Positions 18,101 to 26,524 of a stretch of DNA of 40,386 nucleotides are shown here, one piece after another (the stretch's first letter is position 1; the number at the start of each line of letters is the position of its first letter). The notes under the pieces were generated by a model. It did no database searches, was not told where the DNA came from, and saw nothing but the letters and a program-made list of their open reading frames with translations. A program made the translations under genes and the position numbers. The stretch is taken from positions 1-40,386 of the forward strand of contig CAUJEM010000096.1 of assembly GCA_963169915.1 (NCBI GenBank), given 5' to 3'. Source of the stretch: Myxococcota bacterium. GTDB taxonomy: Bacteria > Myxococcota_A > Polyangia > Polyangiales > Polyangiaceae.

Positions 18101-21100
18101 GACTGGGCTGCGCTCGAGGAGGACGTGTTCGAGGCCCCAGAGCAGGCCACGGCGCTCTACCGGAGGGTGCTCGAGGCCGCGCCCTCCGACCCCCTCGCGC
18201 TCCGTGCGCTGCCGCGCCTGCTGCTCGCCGCGGGCGACGCAGCGGGCGCCGCGGAGGTCCTCGAGCGACACCGCGCACAGCTCAGCGGCGACGATCTCGC
18301 GTCGCGGGAGCTGGATCTCACCGAGCTGTACCTCACGCGCCTCGGGCGACCGACGGACGCGCTGGCAGCGGCGCTCCGGGTGCTGGAGCTGCGGCCGGGC
18401 GACGAGCGCGCGCTCGCGGCGCTGGAGCAGCTGATGCAGCTGCCAGAGACGCGGGCCGGGGCGGCGCGGGTGCTCGCCGATCACTGGGCGGCGTGCGCCG
18501 AGGCGCCGCGTGAGGCGGCGGTGCTCGCCGTGCTGCTCGAGGAGACCCGGGCGAAGGAGGCGCGCCTCGAGCTCTACGCTCGCCTGGCGGAGCTCCACGA
18601 AGGCCCGCTGGAGGACTACGGCAAGGCCCTCGACGTGTTGCTCGCTGCGGTGCGGGAGTACCCAGAGCAGCTCGAGCTCTGGGAGCGGATCGACTCCCTC
18701 GCGGTCCTGGCGGGGCGCTCGGCGGAGGTCGGTAAGGCGCTGGAGCGCGCGTTGAGCGAGCCGCTCGAGCCCAACGTCGAGGCGGAGCTGTGCGAGCGCG
18801 CCGCCGGGCTCTACGAGGACCGCCTGGGAGACCCCCTGGGCGCGACCCCCTACCTCGAGCGCGCGCTGGCGAGGGAGCCCGGCAACGAGCGGGCCTTCAC
18901 TCGGCTGAAGGCCATCCTCACGGGCGCGGAGCGCTGGCGAGAGCTGGAGGCGATGTACGAGCGCGCCATCGCGGTGAGCACGGACGCCCTGCGGCGCGGG
19001 GAGCTGCTCAACGAGGTGGCGCTCGTCAGCGAGGAGATCATCGATGATCCAGCCAAGGCCACGGCCTACTACGAGCGCATCCTCGAGCTGGATCCGCAGC
19101 ACGCCGGCGCCATCCGGGCGCTCGATCGGCTCTACCTCGGCGCCGGCGCGCACGAGCAGCGCGCGGCCCTGCTCGAGCGCCAGCTCGAGCTCGTGTTCGG
19201 CGAGGAGCTGCTGGATCTGAAGCTGCGGCTCGCGGAGGTGCAGCTCACGCAGCTCGGGGTGCCGGAGCGTGCGCTGCCTCACGTCGCCGACGTCTTGAGC
19301 GAGCGCATCGACGACCCCACGGCGCGCGCGCTCGCCGAGCGGCTGCTCGAGACGCCCGCGCTGCGCGCCAGCGCCGCGCGGCTGCTGGAGACGGTGTACG
19401 AGGCGCGGGACGAGGTGCCTGAGCTCGTGCGGGTGCTCGGCGTCCGGTTGGAGGAGCTCGACCGCGCCAGGAGCGAGGAGCCAGCCCAAGCGGACGACCA
19501 GCGGGACCTGCTCCGCCGCATCGCGCGCCTGAAGGACGAGCGCTTACGGGACGACGCGGGCGCCTTCGAGACCTTCGCGCGCTTGGCGCCGGCCGATCCG
19601 CTGGACGCCGCCGTCCGTGAGCGCCTCACGGAGCTCGGGCGCCGCCTGGGCTTGCAGGGGCGCCTCGCGGAGGTGCTCACGGCCACGGCCGAGGCTGCGG
19701 AGGAGGCGAGCCTGCGCGGTGAGGTGCTCATGTCCGTGGCGGCCATCCAGGAGGATCTCCTCGGTGACCCCGCCGCGGCGGAGGCCACGTACCAGCGAGT
19801 GTTGGAGCTCGACCCCGAGGACGCGGAGCTGACGCTCCCCGCCGCACGCGCCCTCGAGCGGCTGTACGTCGAGCGTGGCGAGGACGCCAAGCTCGTGCAG
19901 GTGCTCCAGCTCCAGGTCCGGCTCGAGCAGGACGGCGACGCGAAGCGCGCGCTCCTCGGCAGGATCGGCCGGCTCTCGTCGGAGGTGCTGGGAGATCCGA
20001 AGGCGGCCATCGAGGCCTGGCGTGCGCGCGTGGAGGAGGATCCTTCGGACGCCGACGCGCTCACGGCCCTCGACGCCCTCTACGAGGCGACGCAGCAGTG
20101 GAAGGGGCTGGTGGAGGTGCTCGAGCGTCGCTGTGACGTCGAGGAGGACACGCAGCGACGTCGAGAGCTCAAGGCCCGCGCCGCGCGCGTCCTCGCGGAC
20201 GCGCTGAAGAGCGAGGTGGAGGCCATCGACGCGTGGAGCGCGGTCGTGGACGAGTTTGGCCCGGACGCCGAGTCACTCACGGCCTTGGAGCGGCTGTTGC
20301 GGGCCGCGGAGCGCTGGAGCGAGCTCGAGGCGACGCTCGAGCGACACCTGGAGATCGTGGAGAGCGACGGGGCTCGCCTCGACCTCTTGGCGCAGCTCGG
20401 GGACCTGCGGCGGGTCCAGCAAGGGGACGTGGAGGGCGCGCTGGAGACCTACCGCAACGCCCTGGTGTTCGACCCGCACCACGCCGCCAGTCGTGCGGCG
20501 CTCGAGGCGCTGCTCACCGCCGAGGAGCGCCTGACGCGCCTGGAGGCCGCGAAGATCCTCCACCCCATCTATGAGAGCGACGGAGACTTCGAGGGGTTGC
20601 TCCGCGTGCTGGACATCGAGATCGAGACCAGCGACGACCCCGCGGAGAAGCTCGAGGGCCTGCGCAGGGCCACCACCATCGCCGCGGGTCCGCTGACGGA
20701 TCCGAACCGCGCGCTGCGCTTCGCGGAGCGCGGGCTCCACGAGGGCGTCGCGGCCGGCGAGCCGCGCCCCTGGGTGGAGCGGCTCGAGCAGCTCGCGGCG
20801 GAGACCTCGCGCTGGGCGGATCTCGTCCGGATCTTCGCGGCCGTGGCGCCGGACCTCTTCGACGGGGAGCTGCAGCTGGAGCTGACGCTCCGCGTGGCGC
20901 AGCTCGCCCAGCACCAGCTCCAGGACCGTGAGCGAGCGCGGGACTACTACGTGCAGGCGCTCGCGCTGAGGAATGACGACCGCACCGCGCTGCTGGCCCT
21001 CGAGGAGCTGTACTCACGAGCCGGGCAATTCGCTGAGCTGCTCGCCGTCTTGGAGCGGCGCGCGGAGTACGCGGACTCCGAGCAGGAGCGCCAGGAGCTG

Positions 21101-24100
21101 CTGTTCCGCCAGGCGGAGCTGCAGGCGAGCCAGCTCGAGGCGCCGGCGAAGGCGATCGAGGTCTACGAGCAGATCTTGGACCACGCGCTGGAACCCCGCG
21201 CGGTGGAGGCCCTCGTGAAGCTCTACACGGCGGAGGGCCGCTTCGAGGCGCTGGTGGAGCTCTACCAGCGCCAGCTCGACGCCGCGCCCGCGCCCAGCGA
21301 GGCCGCCGCCCTGCACGTCCGCATCGCACGGATCGCCACCGAGCGGCAGCAGGACGTCGAGCGGGCCTTCGACGAGCTCGAGGCGGCGCTCGCGCTGGAG
21401 GGCCAGCAAGCGGACGGCGTCGCGCTCCTAGAGGTCCTGCTCTCCGGCGCACCGGAGCCCGAGCACCGCGCGCGCGCCGCCTCGCTCCTGGAGCCGGTGT
21501 ACCTCGCCCGGGCGGACTACCCCAAGGTCATGGCGAGCTTGCGCGCTCGCCTGGAGGCCAGCCAAGAGCCGGACGAGCGGCGAGATCTCCTCAGCCGGCT
21601 GGCCCAGCTCCAGGAGGAGCAACAGGAGGACTACGCCGGGGCGCTGTCCACCCTCGCTCAGCTCCTCCACGAGGACCTGAGTCACGTCTCCACGCTGCTG
21701 GAGCTCGAGCGCCTCGCGCGGGTGGGCGGCTTGGAGGCCCAGCTCGCGGCGGTGCTCGATCGGGAGCTGAGCGAGCTTGGGTCCCTCGACGAGCACACCG
21801 CGGAGCTCGCGCAGCGGGCGGGAGAGCTGTTCAAGGGGCAGGGCGACACGCAGAAGGCGCTCGCGTACTATCGGCGGGCGCTGGCCTTCGCGCCGGAGAG
21901 CGCCCCGCTCTTTCAGGCCGTAGACGGGCTATTGATGGAGTCTGCGGCTCACGAAGAGCGCGTCGCGCTCTACCGTGAGGCGCTGGACCATCGCTTCGAG
22001 CCCGAGGAGCGGCTGGCGCTCCTGCACGTGATGGGTGAGCTCGAGCGGGGACGGCTCGGTCGCCCGGACGACGCCATCGAGACCTACCGCCAAGCGCTCG
22101 ACGTCCAGGAGCGGGACGTCAAGGCCCTCGACGCCCTCACGGCGCTCTACCGGGAGCGGCAGCGCTGGCAGGAGCTCGGGGAGCTGCTGCTCCAGCGGGC
22201 GGAGTCCGCCGAGGACCCGCACGAGGGCGCGACGCACCGCCTCGCCCTGGCGCGACTCCAGCTCGGCGAGCTGGCGGAGCCGGAGCGCGCCGTGGACCAG
22301 CTCGAGGAGATCCTGCGAGAGCTGCCGACGCACGAGGAGGCGTCGAAGCAGCTCGAGGCGCTGCGAGAGGTGCCGGAGCTGAAGGAGCGGGTCATCGAGA
22401 TCTTGCGGCCGCTGTACTCGTCGCTGGACAGCTGGAGGCACCTCATCAAGCTCAATGAAGATCGCTTCGCCTTGGCGCAGGATCCGAGCGACAAGGTGAG
22501 CGTCTTGAGGGAGACCGCGAGCCTGTGGGAGACGCGCGGCAACGACCCCGTCCGAGCGCGGCGAGCGCTCGGGGTCGCCGTGCGGTTGGATCCGGAGGAC
22601 GAGGGGGTGCGGGAGGACTACGAGCGCCTCGCCATCGAGACGAGCGCCTTCGCGGAGCTGGCGGACACCTACGAGCTGGTGTTGTCGGAGCACCCTGGGC
22701 TCGGCGCGGCGCGGGAGCTGCTCGCGCGCCTCGCGCAGACCTACGACACCTCGCTCGACGACCCGCGGCGGGCGCTCGAGGCGTACGCGCGCCTCCACGC
22801 GGTGGAGCCCTCGGAGCTCGAGCCCCTGGAGAAGATGGATCGGCTGGCGACGCTCCTGAGCGACTGGCCCGCGCTGGTGGTGGCGCTCACGAGCAAGGGG
22901 GAGCTCCCCTTGGAGGACGAGGAGCGCGCCAGCGTGTGGCGTCGCGTCGGCGAGACCAAGCGCGACATGCTGGAGGACCGCGAGGGCGCGATCCAGGCCT
23001 ACGAGCGCGCGCTCGAATTCGAGCCGGACAGCGCCTTCACCATCGACAACCTGCTGGAGCTCTACGAGGGCAACGCGCAGGCCGATCCAGAGCGCCTGGT
23101 GGAGCTCTACGGCCAGCGCGTCCAGCTCACGCAGGACGACGACGACGCGCGCTACGCGCTGCTCTTGAGCAGCGCCGCCGTCATCGAGTCCAAGCTCGAC
23201 GATCGGCAGCGCGCCATCGACGTCCTCGGCGAGGCCTTGAGCGTCAAGCCTGGCGACGGAGCGGTGCTGGAGCGCCTCAACGCGCTCTACCGCGCGGAGG
23301 CCATGTGGCCCGAGCTGCTCGACAACCTCAAGCTCCAGGCCAGCACCACCAGCGAGCAGCAGGAGCGGCTCGCGCTGCGGCGTCAGATCGGTGCGTTGTT
23401 GGCGGAGCAGCAGCAGAGCCCGGAGGAGGCGCTCGAGGCCTATCGCCTCGTGCTGGAGGAGCTGCCGGGCGACGCGGCCACGGTGCAGGCGGTCTTGACG
23501 CTCGGAGAGCAGCAGGAGTCCCTGCGCAGCCGGGTGGCGGAGCTGCTGGTGCCTGCGCTGCGCGAGACGGGGCGACACGCGGAGCTGGTGCACGTCCTGG
23601 AGCTGCGGCTCAGCACGGAGCTCGAGCCTTTGGAGCGCGCGGAGACGCTGAAGGTCATCGCGGAGCTGCAAGAGCTGCGGCTCGGTGACGCAGCGAGCGC
23701 GCTGGCGTCGCTGCTGCGCGCCGTGGTGGAGCGCCCGGAGGACGACGGGCTCCATTCCGACATCGAGCGGCTGGCCGCGAGCCAGGGCGGCTGGACGCAG
23801 TACGCCGAGGTCCTGCTCGAGCGGGCGCAGTCGACCTTCGAGCCGGAGCTCGGCCGGCGGCTCTGGGAGCGCCTGGCGCGGGTCGCCGAGGAGCAGCTCG
23901 AGGACGACCGCCGAGCGGTCGAGGCGCTGGCGCGCGCGGTGGAGCTGGTGGGAGACGCCCCGGAGCTGCTCGCGGCGCAAGATCGCCTCCTTCAGCGCAT
24001 GGGTGAGCATGAGCGCCTCGCGGAGGTGCTGGAGCGGCGGATCGGCGTGGAGCCGGAGAGCGCCGCGCAGGCGGAGCTGCACCATCGGCTCGGCCTCTTG

Positions 24101-26443
24101 CGCAGGAGCCACTTCAAGGACCCCTCGGGAGCGCTGAGCTCGCTCAGGGCAGCGCTGGACCTCAGCCCCAGCCACGACGGCGCCGCCGCAGCGCTCGAGG
24201 ACTTGCTCTCCGAGCCGGAGCTGTTCGAAGAGGCCGCGGAGATCTTGGAGGGCGTCTACCGGATCCGAGAGCAATTCGACCAGCTCGCGGCGCTCCAGCA
24301 GCGCCGCGTGGACGCGGCGCGGCCGGGGCGGGAGCGCGTCGAGCTGCGCCAGCAGCTCGCGCGGATCCTCGAGGAGGACTGCCGGGATCCCCGGCGCGCC
24401 CAGCAGGTGCTCGAGGCTGCCCTGGTCGACGATCCGAGCGACGTGGCGCTGCTCGAAGAGCTCGAGCGCCTCGCGCCGGTGAATGCGGCGTGGGACGCCG
24501 CCGCCGGCGCCCTGGCACGTGCCCTCGAGGGCGCGCGGGAGCTCGTGGGGGAGACCGCCAAGGAGCTCTACCTCCGGCTGGCGGCTTGGTACCGCGATCA
24601 CGCGGGAGACGCCGCGCGCGCGGAGGCCGCGCTCCGCCAGGCGCTCGCTCATGCCCCGGAGGCGGACGACGCCTGGCTGCAGCTCGAGCAGCTCCAGCGC
24701 GCGGGCGACGGACGCGAGCGAGAGCTCATCGAGACGCTGCGGCGGCGGGCCAAGCTGCAAGGGGAGGACTCCATGAAAGAGCAGCTCCTGCAGTCGGCCT
24801 TCGCGCTGGCAGAGGAGCTCCCGGACGCCGTCTTGGCCGAGGCCATCCTCCGAGAGCTCTTGGTGGAGCACGACTTCAACGCGTGGGCGCTCGAGCAGCT
24901 CACTCGCTTGCGCCAGCAGGCGGGTGATCAGCAGGAGACCTTCGAGCTCACCGTGCGTCGGGCCGAGCTCTGCGCGGACGGCGGCGAGGCGCGGCGGCTG
25001 AGGCACTCCGCGGCGCAGCTCGCCCGCGGCGAGCTGAAGGACCCCGCCCGGGCCATCGAGCTGTACGAGCAGCTGTTCGAGGACGAGCCGCGGGACGAGA
25101 CCGCGAGCCAGCCGCTCCGGGCGCTCTATGAAGAGCAGGGGCGCTGGGAGGAGCTCGGGCGGCTCCTGGAGCGCCTCATCGATCTGGCGGACGCGGCCGC
25201 CACCCGCAGTCGGTACCGGCTCGAGCTGGCGCAGCTCAATGAGACGCGCTTCCAGCTCCCGGACGCCGCCATCGAGCTGCTGCGAGCCGTGCTGGAAGAC
25301 GAGCCCGCCAACACCACCGCGGTCGCGCTCCTGAGCGGCTTGTATGAGCGCGGGCAGCGGGACGAAGAGCTGGCGGAGCTGCTCACCCAGCAGATCGGCG
25401 CCGCGCAGACGCGGGGCGACGCCACGACCGAGCTGGACTATCGCGTTCGCCTCGGGGAGCTCTACGACACCAAGCTCGGTGACCGAGGGCGCGCCATCGC
25501 CGCCTATGAGGCGGTGCTCGAGCGTGACGGGGCGCATCGCGGCGCGCTCACGGCCGTCGCGCGCCTGCACGCCGTCGAGGGGCGCCACGCGGAGGCCGCC
25601 GCGGCGCTCGAGCGGCTGCTGGCCGAGGCGCCCGCGGAGGAGGCAGCGCGGCTGGCCGGAGAGCTGGCGGACACCTACCAGCGCCTCGCGGACAAGCCCA
25701 GCGCCGCCCGCGCGCTCGCCAAGGGGCTCCAGCGTGTGCCAGGGGACGCCGAGCTGCGCCAGCGCCTGCGCTCGCTGTATGAGGGCATGGCGGAGTGGCA
25801 GAGCTTGGCAGAGCTCTACGTGGATGACGCGGAGCTCGCCACGAGCGTCGCGGACAAGGTCAAGCTGCTGCGGACGGCGGCGAGCCTCCAGGCGGACAAG
25901 CGCGGGGACATGGCGGCGCGCGCCGCGCTCCTCGACAAGGCCAGCGCGCTCGCCCCGGACGACCGGGAGCTGCTCCTCGAGCTGTCCGACGCCTACAGCG
26001 CCAGCGGGCGCGGCAAGGAGGCAGTGGCGGTGCTCGAGAAGATCGTCGAGTCCTTCGGCGGCAAGCGCTCGAAGGAGCTCGGGGAGATCCACCGGCGCCT
26101 CGCGACGGCCTATTTGTCCGATGGAGACGCGCAGCGCGCGTTCGAGGAGCTGGACAAGGCCTTCCGCATCGAGCCAGGCAACATCGGGGTGCTCAAGCAG
26201 CTCGGTGAGGTGGCCGTGCTCATCAAAGACTGGGCGAAGGCCCAGCAGATGTACCGGGCGCTGCTGCTGCAGAAGCTGGACGACCAGCGCCTCATCAGCA
26301 AAGCGGAGGTGTTCTTGGCGCTCGGTGAGGTGCACCTCGCGCTCGGAGAGAAGCCCAAGGCCCTTCAAATGCTGGAGCGTGCGGTGCAGACCGACGGCTC
26401 CCTCGAGCGCGCGAAGCAGCGCTTGGCGGAGGTGAAGGGCTGA
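15104..26443 (+). CDS. Giant TPR-like repeat protein (3779 residues)
   Basis: This uninterrupted 11.3-kb gene encodes a protein made almost wholly of helical repeats, with no signal peptide, membrane segment or enzymatic motif, so it is probably a cytoplasmic scaffold. The repeat is about 77 residues: a helix pair like RLAxLYExxLGDPxxAIxxY, then ERVLELDPxDxxALxALxxLY, then a Trp-containing helix such as RWxELxxLLERR. That is roughly two TPR hairpins per unit and about 49 units in all. A variant unit with the pattern AAxLLxxVY (for example AARLLETVYEAR) recurs at residues 1120, 1424, 1815, 2125, 2430, 2811 and 3044. A Pro/Ala and Lys/Gly linker (about 877-918) interrupts the array. The last 150 residues resemble ordinary TPRs (EVFLALGEVHLALGEKPKAL). 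Function is unknown; protein-interaction scaffold is the family-based guess. The strong ribosome site and single frame make coding certain. Confidence 0.92.
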   Translation: MDFSLIQTALGQLQEDPDVAEAWATLRAEVQPGAEDLTELLKLLGRAREAHLERGEWEAAASLAELEVCAATDRAEEKERLLIHARLLREELLDDEGAEIALLRLKELGAPEADTGLDEIEARRARWQELRDNYAGEVEGAPDDVYRASMLMRAAEVELRYGQEQASPAVVERLEQAVRLDPTNGRAVQMLELVLRRTEQWEPLARLLARFAERAEAVAERVAAGLRLGRLFDRKLADPERAARAFDRVLSAEPSRPEAARYLANYYEKSERWSDLAAMYERALRARASSGPEALGDIIQIAMLHWRKRERPDDAEPWFEQLRKLEPASPLVLNFYREYCGASGDEAQLLSVLQGAHRVMPDGPDKIEVGTELGRLAEGQANAQKAIEQYKAVLRQDPNNEEAREALKRLYRQTEGYTALVELLRQQLERLPADHVAERVAVLREVAKIYRNHLKSDTALVSVLHQIVQLDERVDASDVLELRELVALYEKLGRWRDLLMQQQKLAEVTPDPAEKLALLRAVARRWLEQFSNAQNATEAYEQLLALSPDDSEARERLEELYRKRRAWPALFALLEGQLAETQGSQRILLLRELAQLAAERLNRGADAIALYMQILALDPAKVDVLDAVEKQAERAKDYATLSEVLERRVQLLGEDPAALTVLQKLGGVYADQLGDAARAAATWRRVLELSPGHARALRTLRDTYLASGDLEALEELYGSQADWDGLADVLSSAADKAKEPAQKIELSYRAAAIFEERLEQPERAVRSYERVLSADPTDARAAGRLLPLYERDEKWARLPALYEVLLASASSDEQRLELLGRLIGVTGDRLGDRRAAVRNARDAWELAPESDAALELFERSARDAGSWEGFTEALEQRLKSLPAAPEPALEPAPEAGKKGKKGKKGKPAVEASAPRAAADPQRRMLELKLAAVYADELGRVDDAIATYKRLLELEPADADAASQLEALLRRADRRDELRWLLELRVDSAQSEEQRVALLSDWAALEEDVFEAPEQATALYRRVLEAAPSDPLALRALPRLLLAAGDAAGAAEVLERHRAQLSGDDLASRELDLTELYLTRLGRPTDALAAALRVLELRPGDERALAALEQLMQLPETRAGAARVLADHWAACAEAPREAAVLAVLLEETRAKEARLELYARLAELHEGPLEDYGKALDVLLAAVREYPEQLELWERIDSLAVLAGRSAEVGKALERALSEPLEPNVEAELCERAAGLYEDRLGDPLGATPYLERALAREPGNERAFTRLKAILTGAERWRELEAMYERAIAVSTDALRRGELLNEVALVSEEIIDDPAKATAYYERILELDPQHAGAIRALDRLYLGAGAHEQRAALLERQLELVFGEELLDLKLRLAEVQLTQLGVPERALPHVADVLSERIDDPTARALAERLLETPALRASAARLLETVYEARDEVPELVRVLGVRLEELDRARSEEPAQADDQRDLLRRIARLKDERLRDDAGAFETFARLAPADPLDAAVRERLTELGRRLGLQGRLAEVLTATAEAAEEASLRGEVLMSVAAIQEDLLGDPAAAEATYQRVLELDPEDAELTLPAARALERLYVERGEDAKLVQVLQLQVRLEQDGDAKRALLGRIGRLSSEVLGDPKAAIEAWRARVEEDPSDADALTALDALYEATQQWKGLVEVLERRCDVEEDTQRRRELKARAARVLADALKSEVEAIDAWSAVVDEFGPDAESLTALERLLRAAERWSELEATLERHLEIVESDGARLDLLAQLGDLRRVQQGDVEGALETYRNALVFDPHHAASRAALEALLTAEERLTRLEAAKILHPIYESDGDFEGLLRVLDIEIETSDDPAEKLEGLRRATTIAAGPLTDPNRALRFAERGLHEGVAAGEPRPWVERLEQLAAETSRWADLVRIFAAVAPDLFDGELQLELTLRVAQLAQHQLQDRERARDYYVQALALRNDDRTALLALEELYSRAGQFAELLAVLERRAEYADSEQERQELLFRQAELQASQLEAPAKAIEVYEQILDHALEPRAVEALVKLYTAEGRFEALVELYQRQLDAAPAPSEAAALHVRIARIATERQQDVERAFDELEAALALEGQQADGVALLEVLLSGAPEPEHRARAASLLEPVYLARADYPKVMASLRARLEASQEPDERRDLLSRLAQLQEEQQEDYAGALSTLAQLLHEDLSHVSTLLELERLARVGGLEAQLAAVLDRELSELGSLDEHTAELAQRAGELFKGQGDTQKALAYYRRALAFAPESAPLFQAVDGLLMESAAHEERVALYREALDHRFEPEERLALLHVMGELERGRLGRPDDAIETYRQALDVQERDVKALDALTALYRERQRWQELGELLLQRAESAEDPHEGATHRLALARLQLGELAEPERAVDQLEEILRELPTHEEASKQLEALREVPELKERVIEILRPLYSSLDSWRHLIKLNEDRFALAQDPSDKVSVLRETASLWETRGNDPVRARRALGVAVRLDPEDEGVREDYERLAIETSAFAELADTYELVLSEHPGLGAARELLARLAQTYDTSLDDPRRALEAYARLHAVEPSELEPLEKMDRLATLLSDWPALVVALTSKGELPLEDEERASVWRRVGETKRDMLEDREGAIQAYERALEFEPDSAFTIDNLLELYEGNAQADPERLVELYGQRVQLTQDDDDARYALLLSSAAVIESKLDDRQRAIDVLGEALSVKPGDGAVLERLNALYRAEAMWPELLDNLKLQASTTSEQQERLALRRQIGALLAEQQQSPEEALEAYRLVLEELPGDAATVQAVLTLGEQQESLRSRVAELLVPALRETGRHAELVHVLELRLSTELEPLERAETLKVIAELQELRLGDAASALASLLRAVVERPEDDGLHSDIERLAASQGGWTQYAEVLLERAQSTFEPELGRRLWERLARVAEEQLEDDRRAVEALARAVELVGDAPELLAAQDRLLQRMGEHERLAEVLERRIGVEPESAAQAELHHRLGLLRRSHFKDPSGALSSLRAALDLSPSHDGAAAALEDLLSEPELFEEAAEILEGVYRIREQFDQLAALQQRRVDAARPGRERVELRQQLARILEEDCRDPRRAQQVLEAALVDDPSDVALLEELERLAPVNAAWDAAAGALARALEGARELVGETAKELYLRLAAWYRDHAGDAARAEAALRQALAHAPEADDAWLQLEQLQRAGDGRERELIETLRRRAKLQGEDSMKEQLLQSAFALAEELPDAVLAEAILRELLVEHDFNAWALEQLTRLRQQAGDQQETFELTVRRAELCADGGEARRLRHSAAQLARGELKDPARAIELYEQLFEDEPRDETASQPLRALYEEQGRWEELGRLLERLIDLADAAATRSRYRLELAQLNETRFQLPDAAIELLRAVLEDEPANTTAVALLSGLYERGQRDEELAELLTQQIGAAQTRGDATTELDYRVRLGELYDTKLGDRGRAIAAYEAVLERDGAHRGALTAVARLHAVEGRHAEAAAALERLLAEAPAEEAARLAGELADTYQRLADKPSAARALAKGLQRVPGDAELRQRLRSLYEGMAEWQSLAELYVDDAELATSVADKVKLLRTAASLQADKRGDMAARAALLDKASALAPDDRELLLELSDAYSASGRGKEAVAVLEKIVESFGGKRSKELGEIHRRLATAYLSDGDAQRAFEELDKAFRIEPGNIGVLKQLGEVAVLIKDWAKAQQMYRALLLQKLDDQRLISKAEVFLALGEVHLALGEKPKALQMLERAVQTDGSLERAKQRLAEVKG
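17792..17821 (+). repeat. Short tandem repeat encoding Lys-Lys-Gly in the giant gene
   Basis: AAGAAGGGC is repeated three times and followed by AAG, encoding KKGKKGKKGK at residues 897-906. It lies inside a Pro/Ala/Glu-rich linker (about 877-918) that separates two blocks of helical units. It is a likely slippage-prone tract; each copy gained or lost keeps the frame. Confidence 0.85.
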
Positions 26444-26448
26444 ACGCC

Positions 26449-26481
26449 GAGAGGGCGGCAGGGGATCCCCACCGCCCTCTC
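26449..26481. terminator. Strong bidirectional hairpin after the giant gene
   Basis: GAGAGGGCGG (26449-26458) and CCGCCCTCTC (26472-26481) form a perfect 10-bp stem; the 13-base loop contains the palindrome GGGGATCCCC. It begins 6 bases after the giant gene's stop and lies 44 bases from the stop of the opposing gene, so it probably ends both transcripts. No long T-run, as is usual in GC-rich genomes. Confidence 0.7.
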
Positions 26482-26524
26482 TCCGCCGCGCCGCCCGGCG
26501 AGGGGCGCGGCCGACGCGCCCTCC

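Noticed and set aside
21929..26368. A 1479-codon open frame on the minus strand inside the giant gene
   Set aside because: It mirrors the repetitive, GC-rich codon pattern of the plus-strand gene, has Leu/Arg/Gln-rich sequence with no family motif, and lacks a ribosome site. It is a shadow frame.
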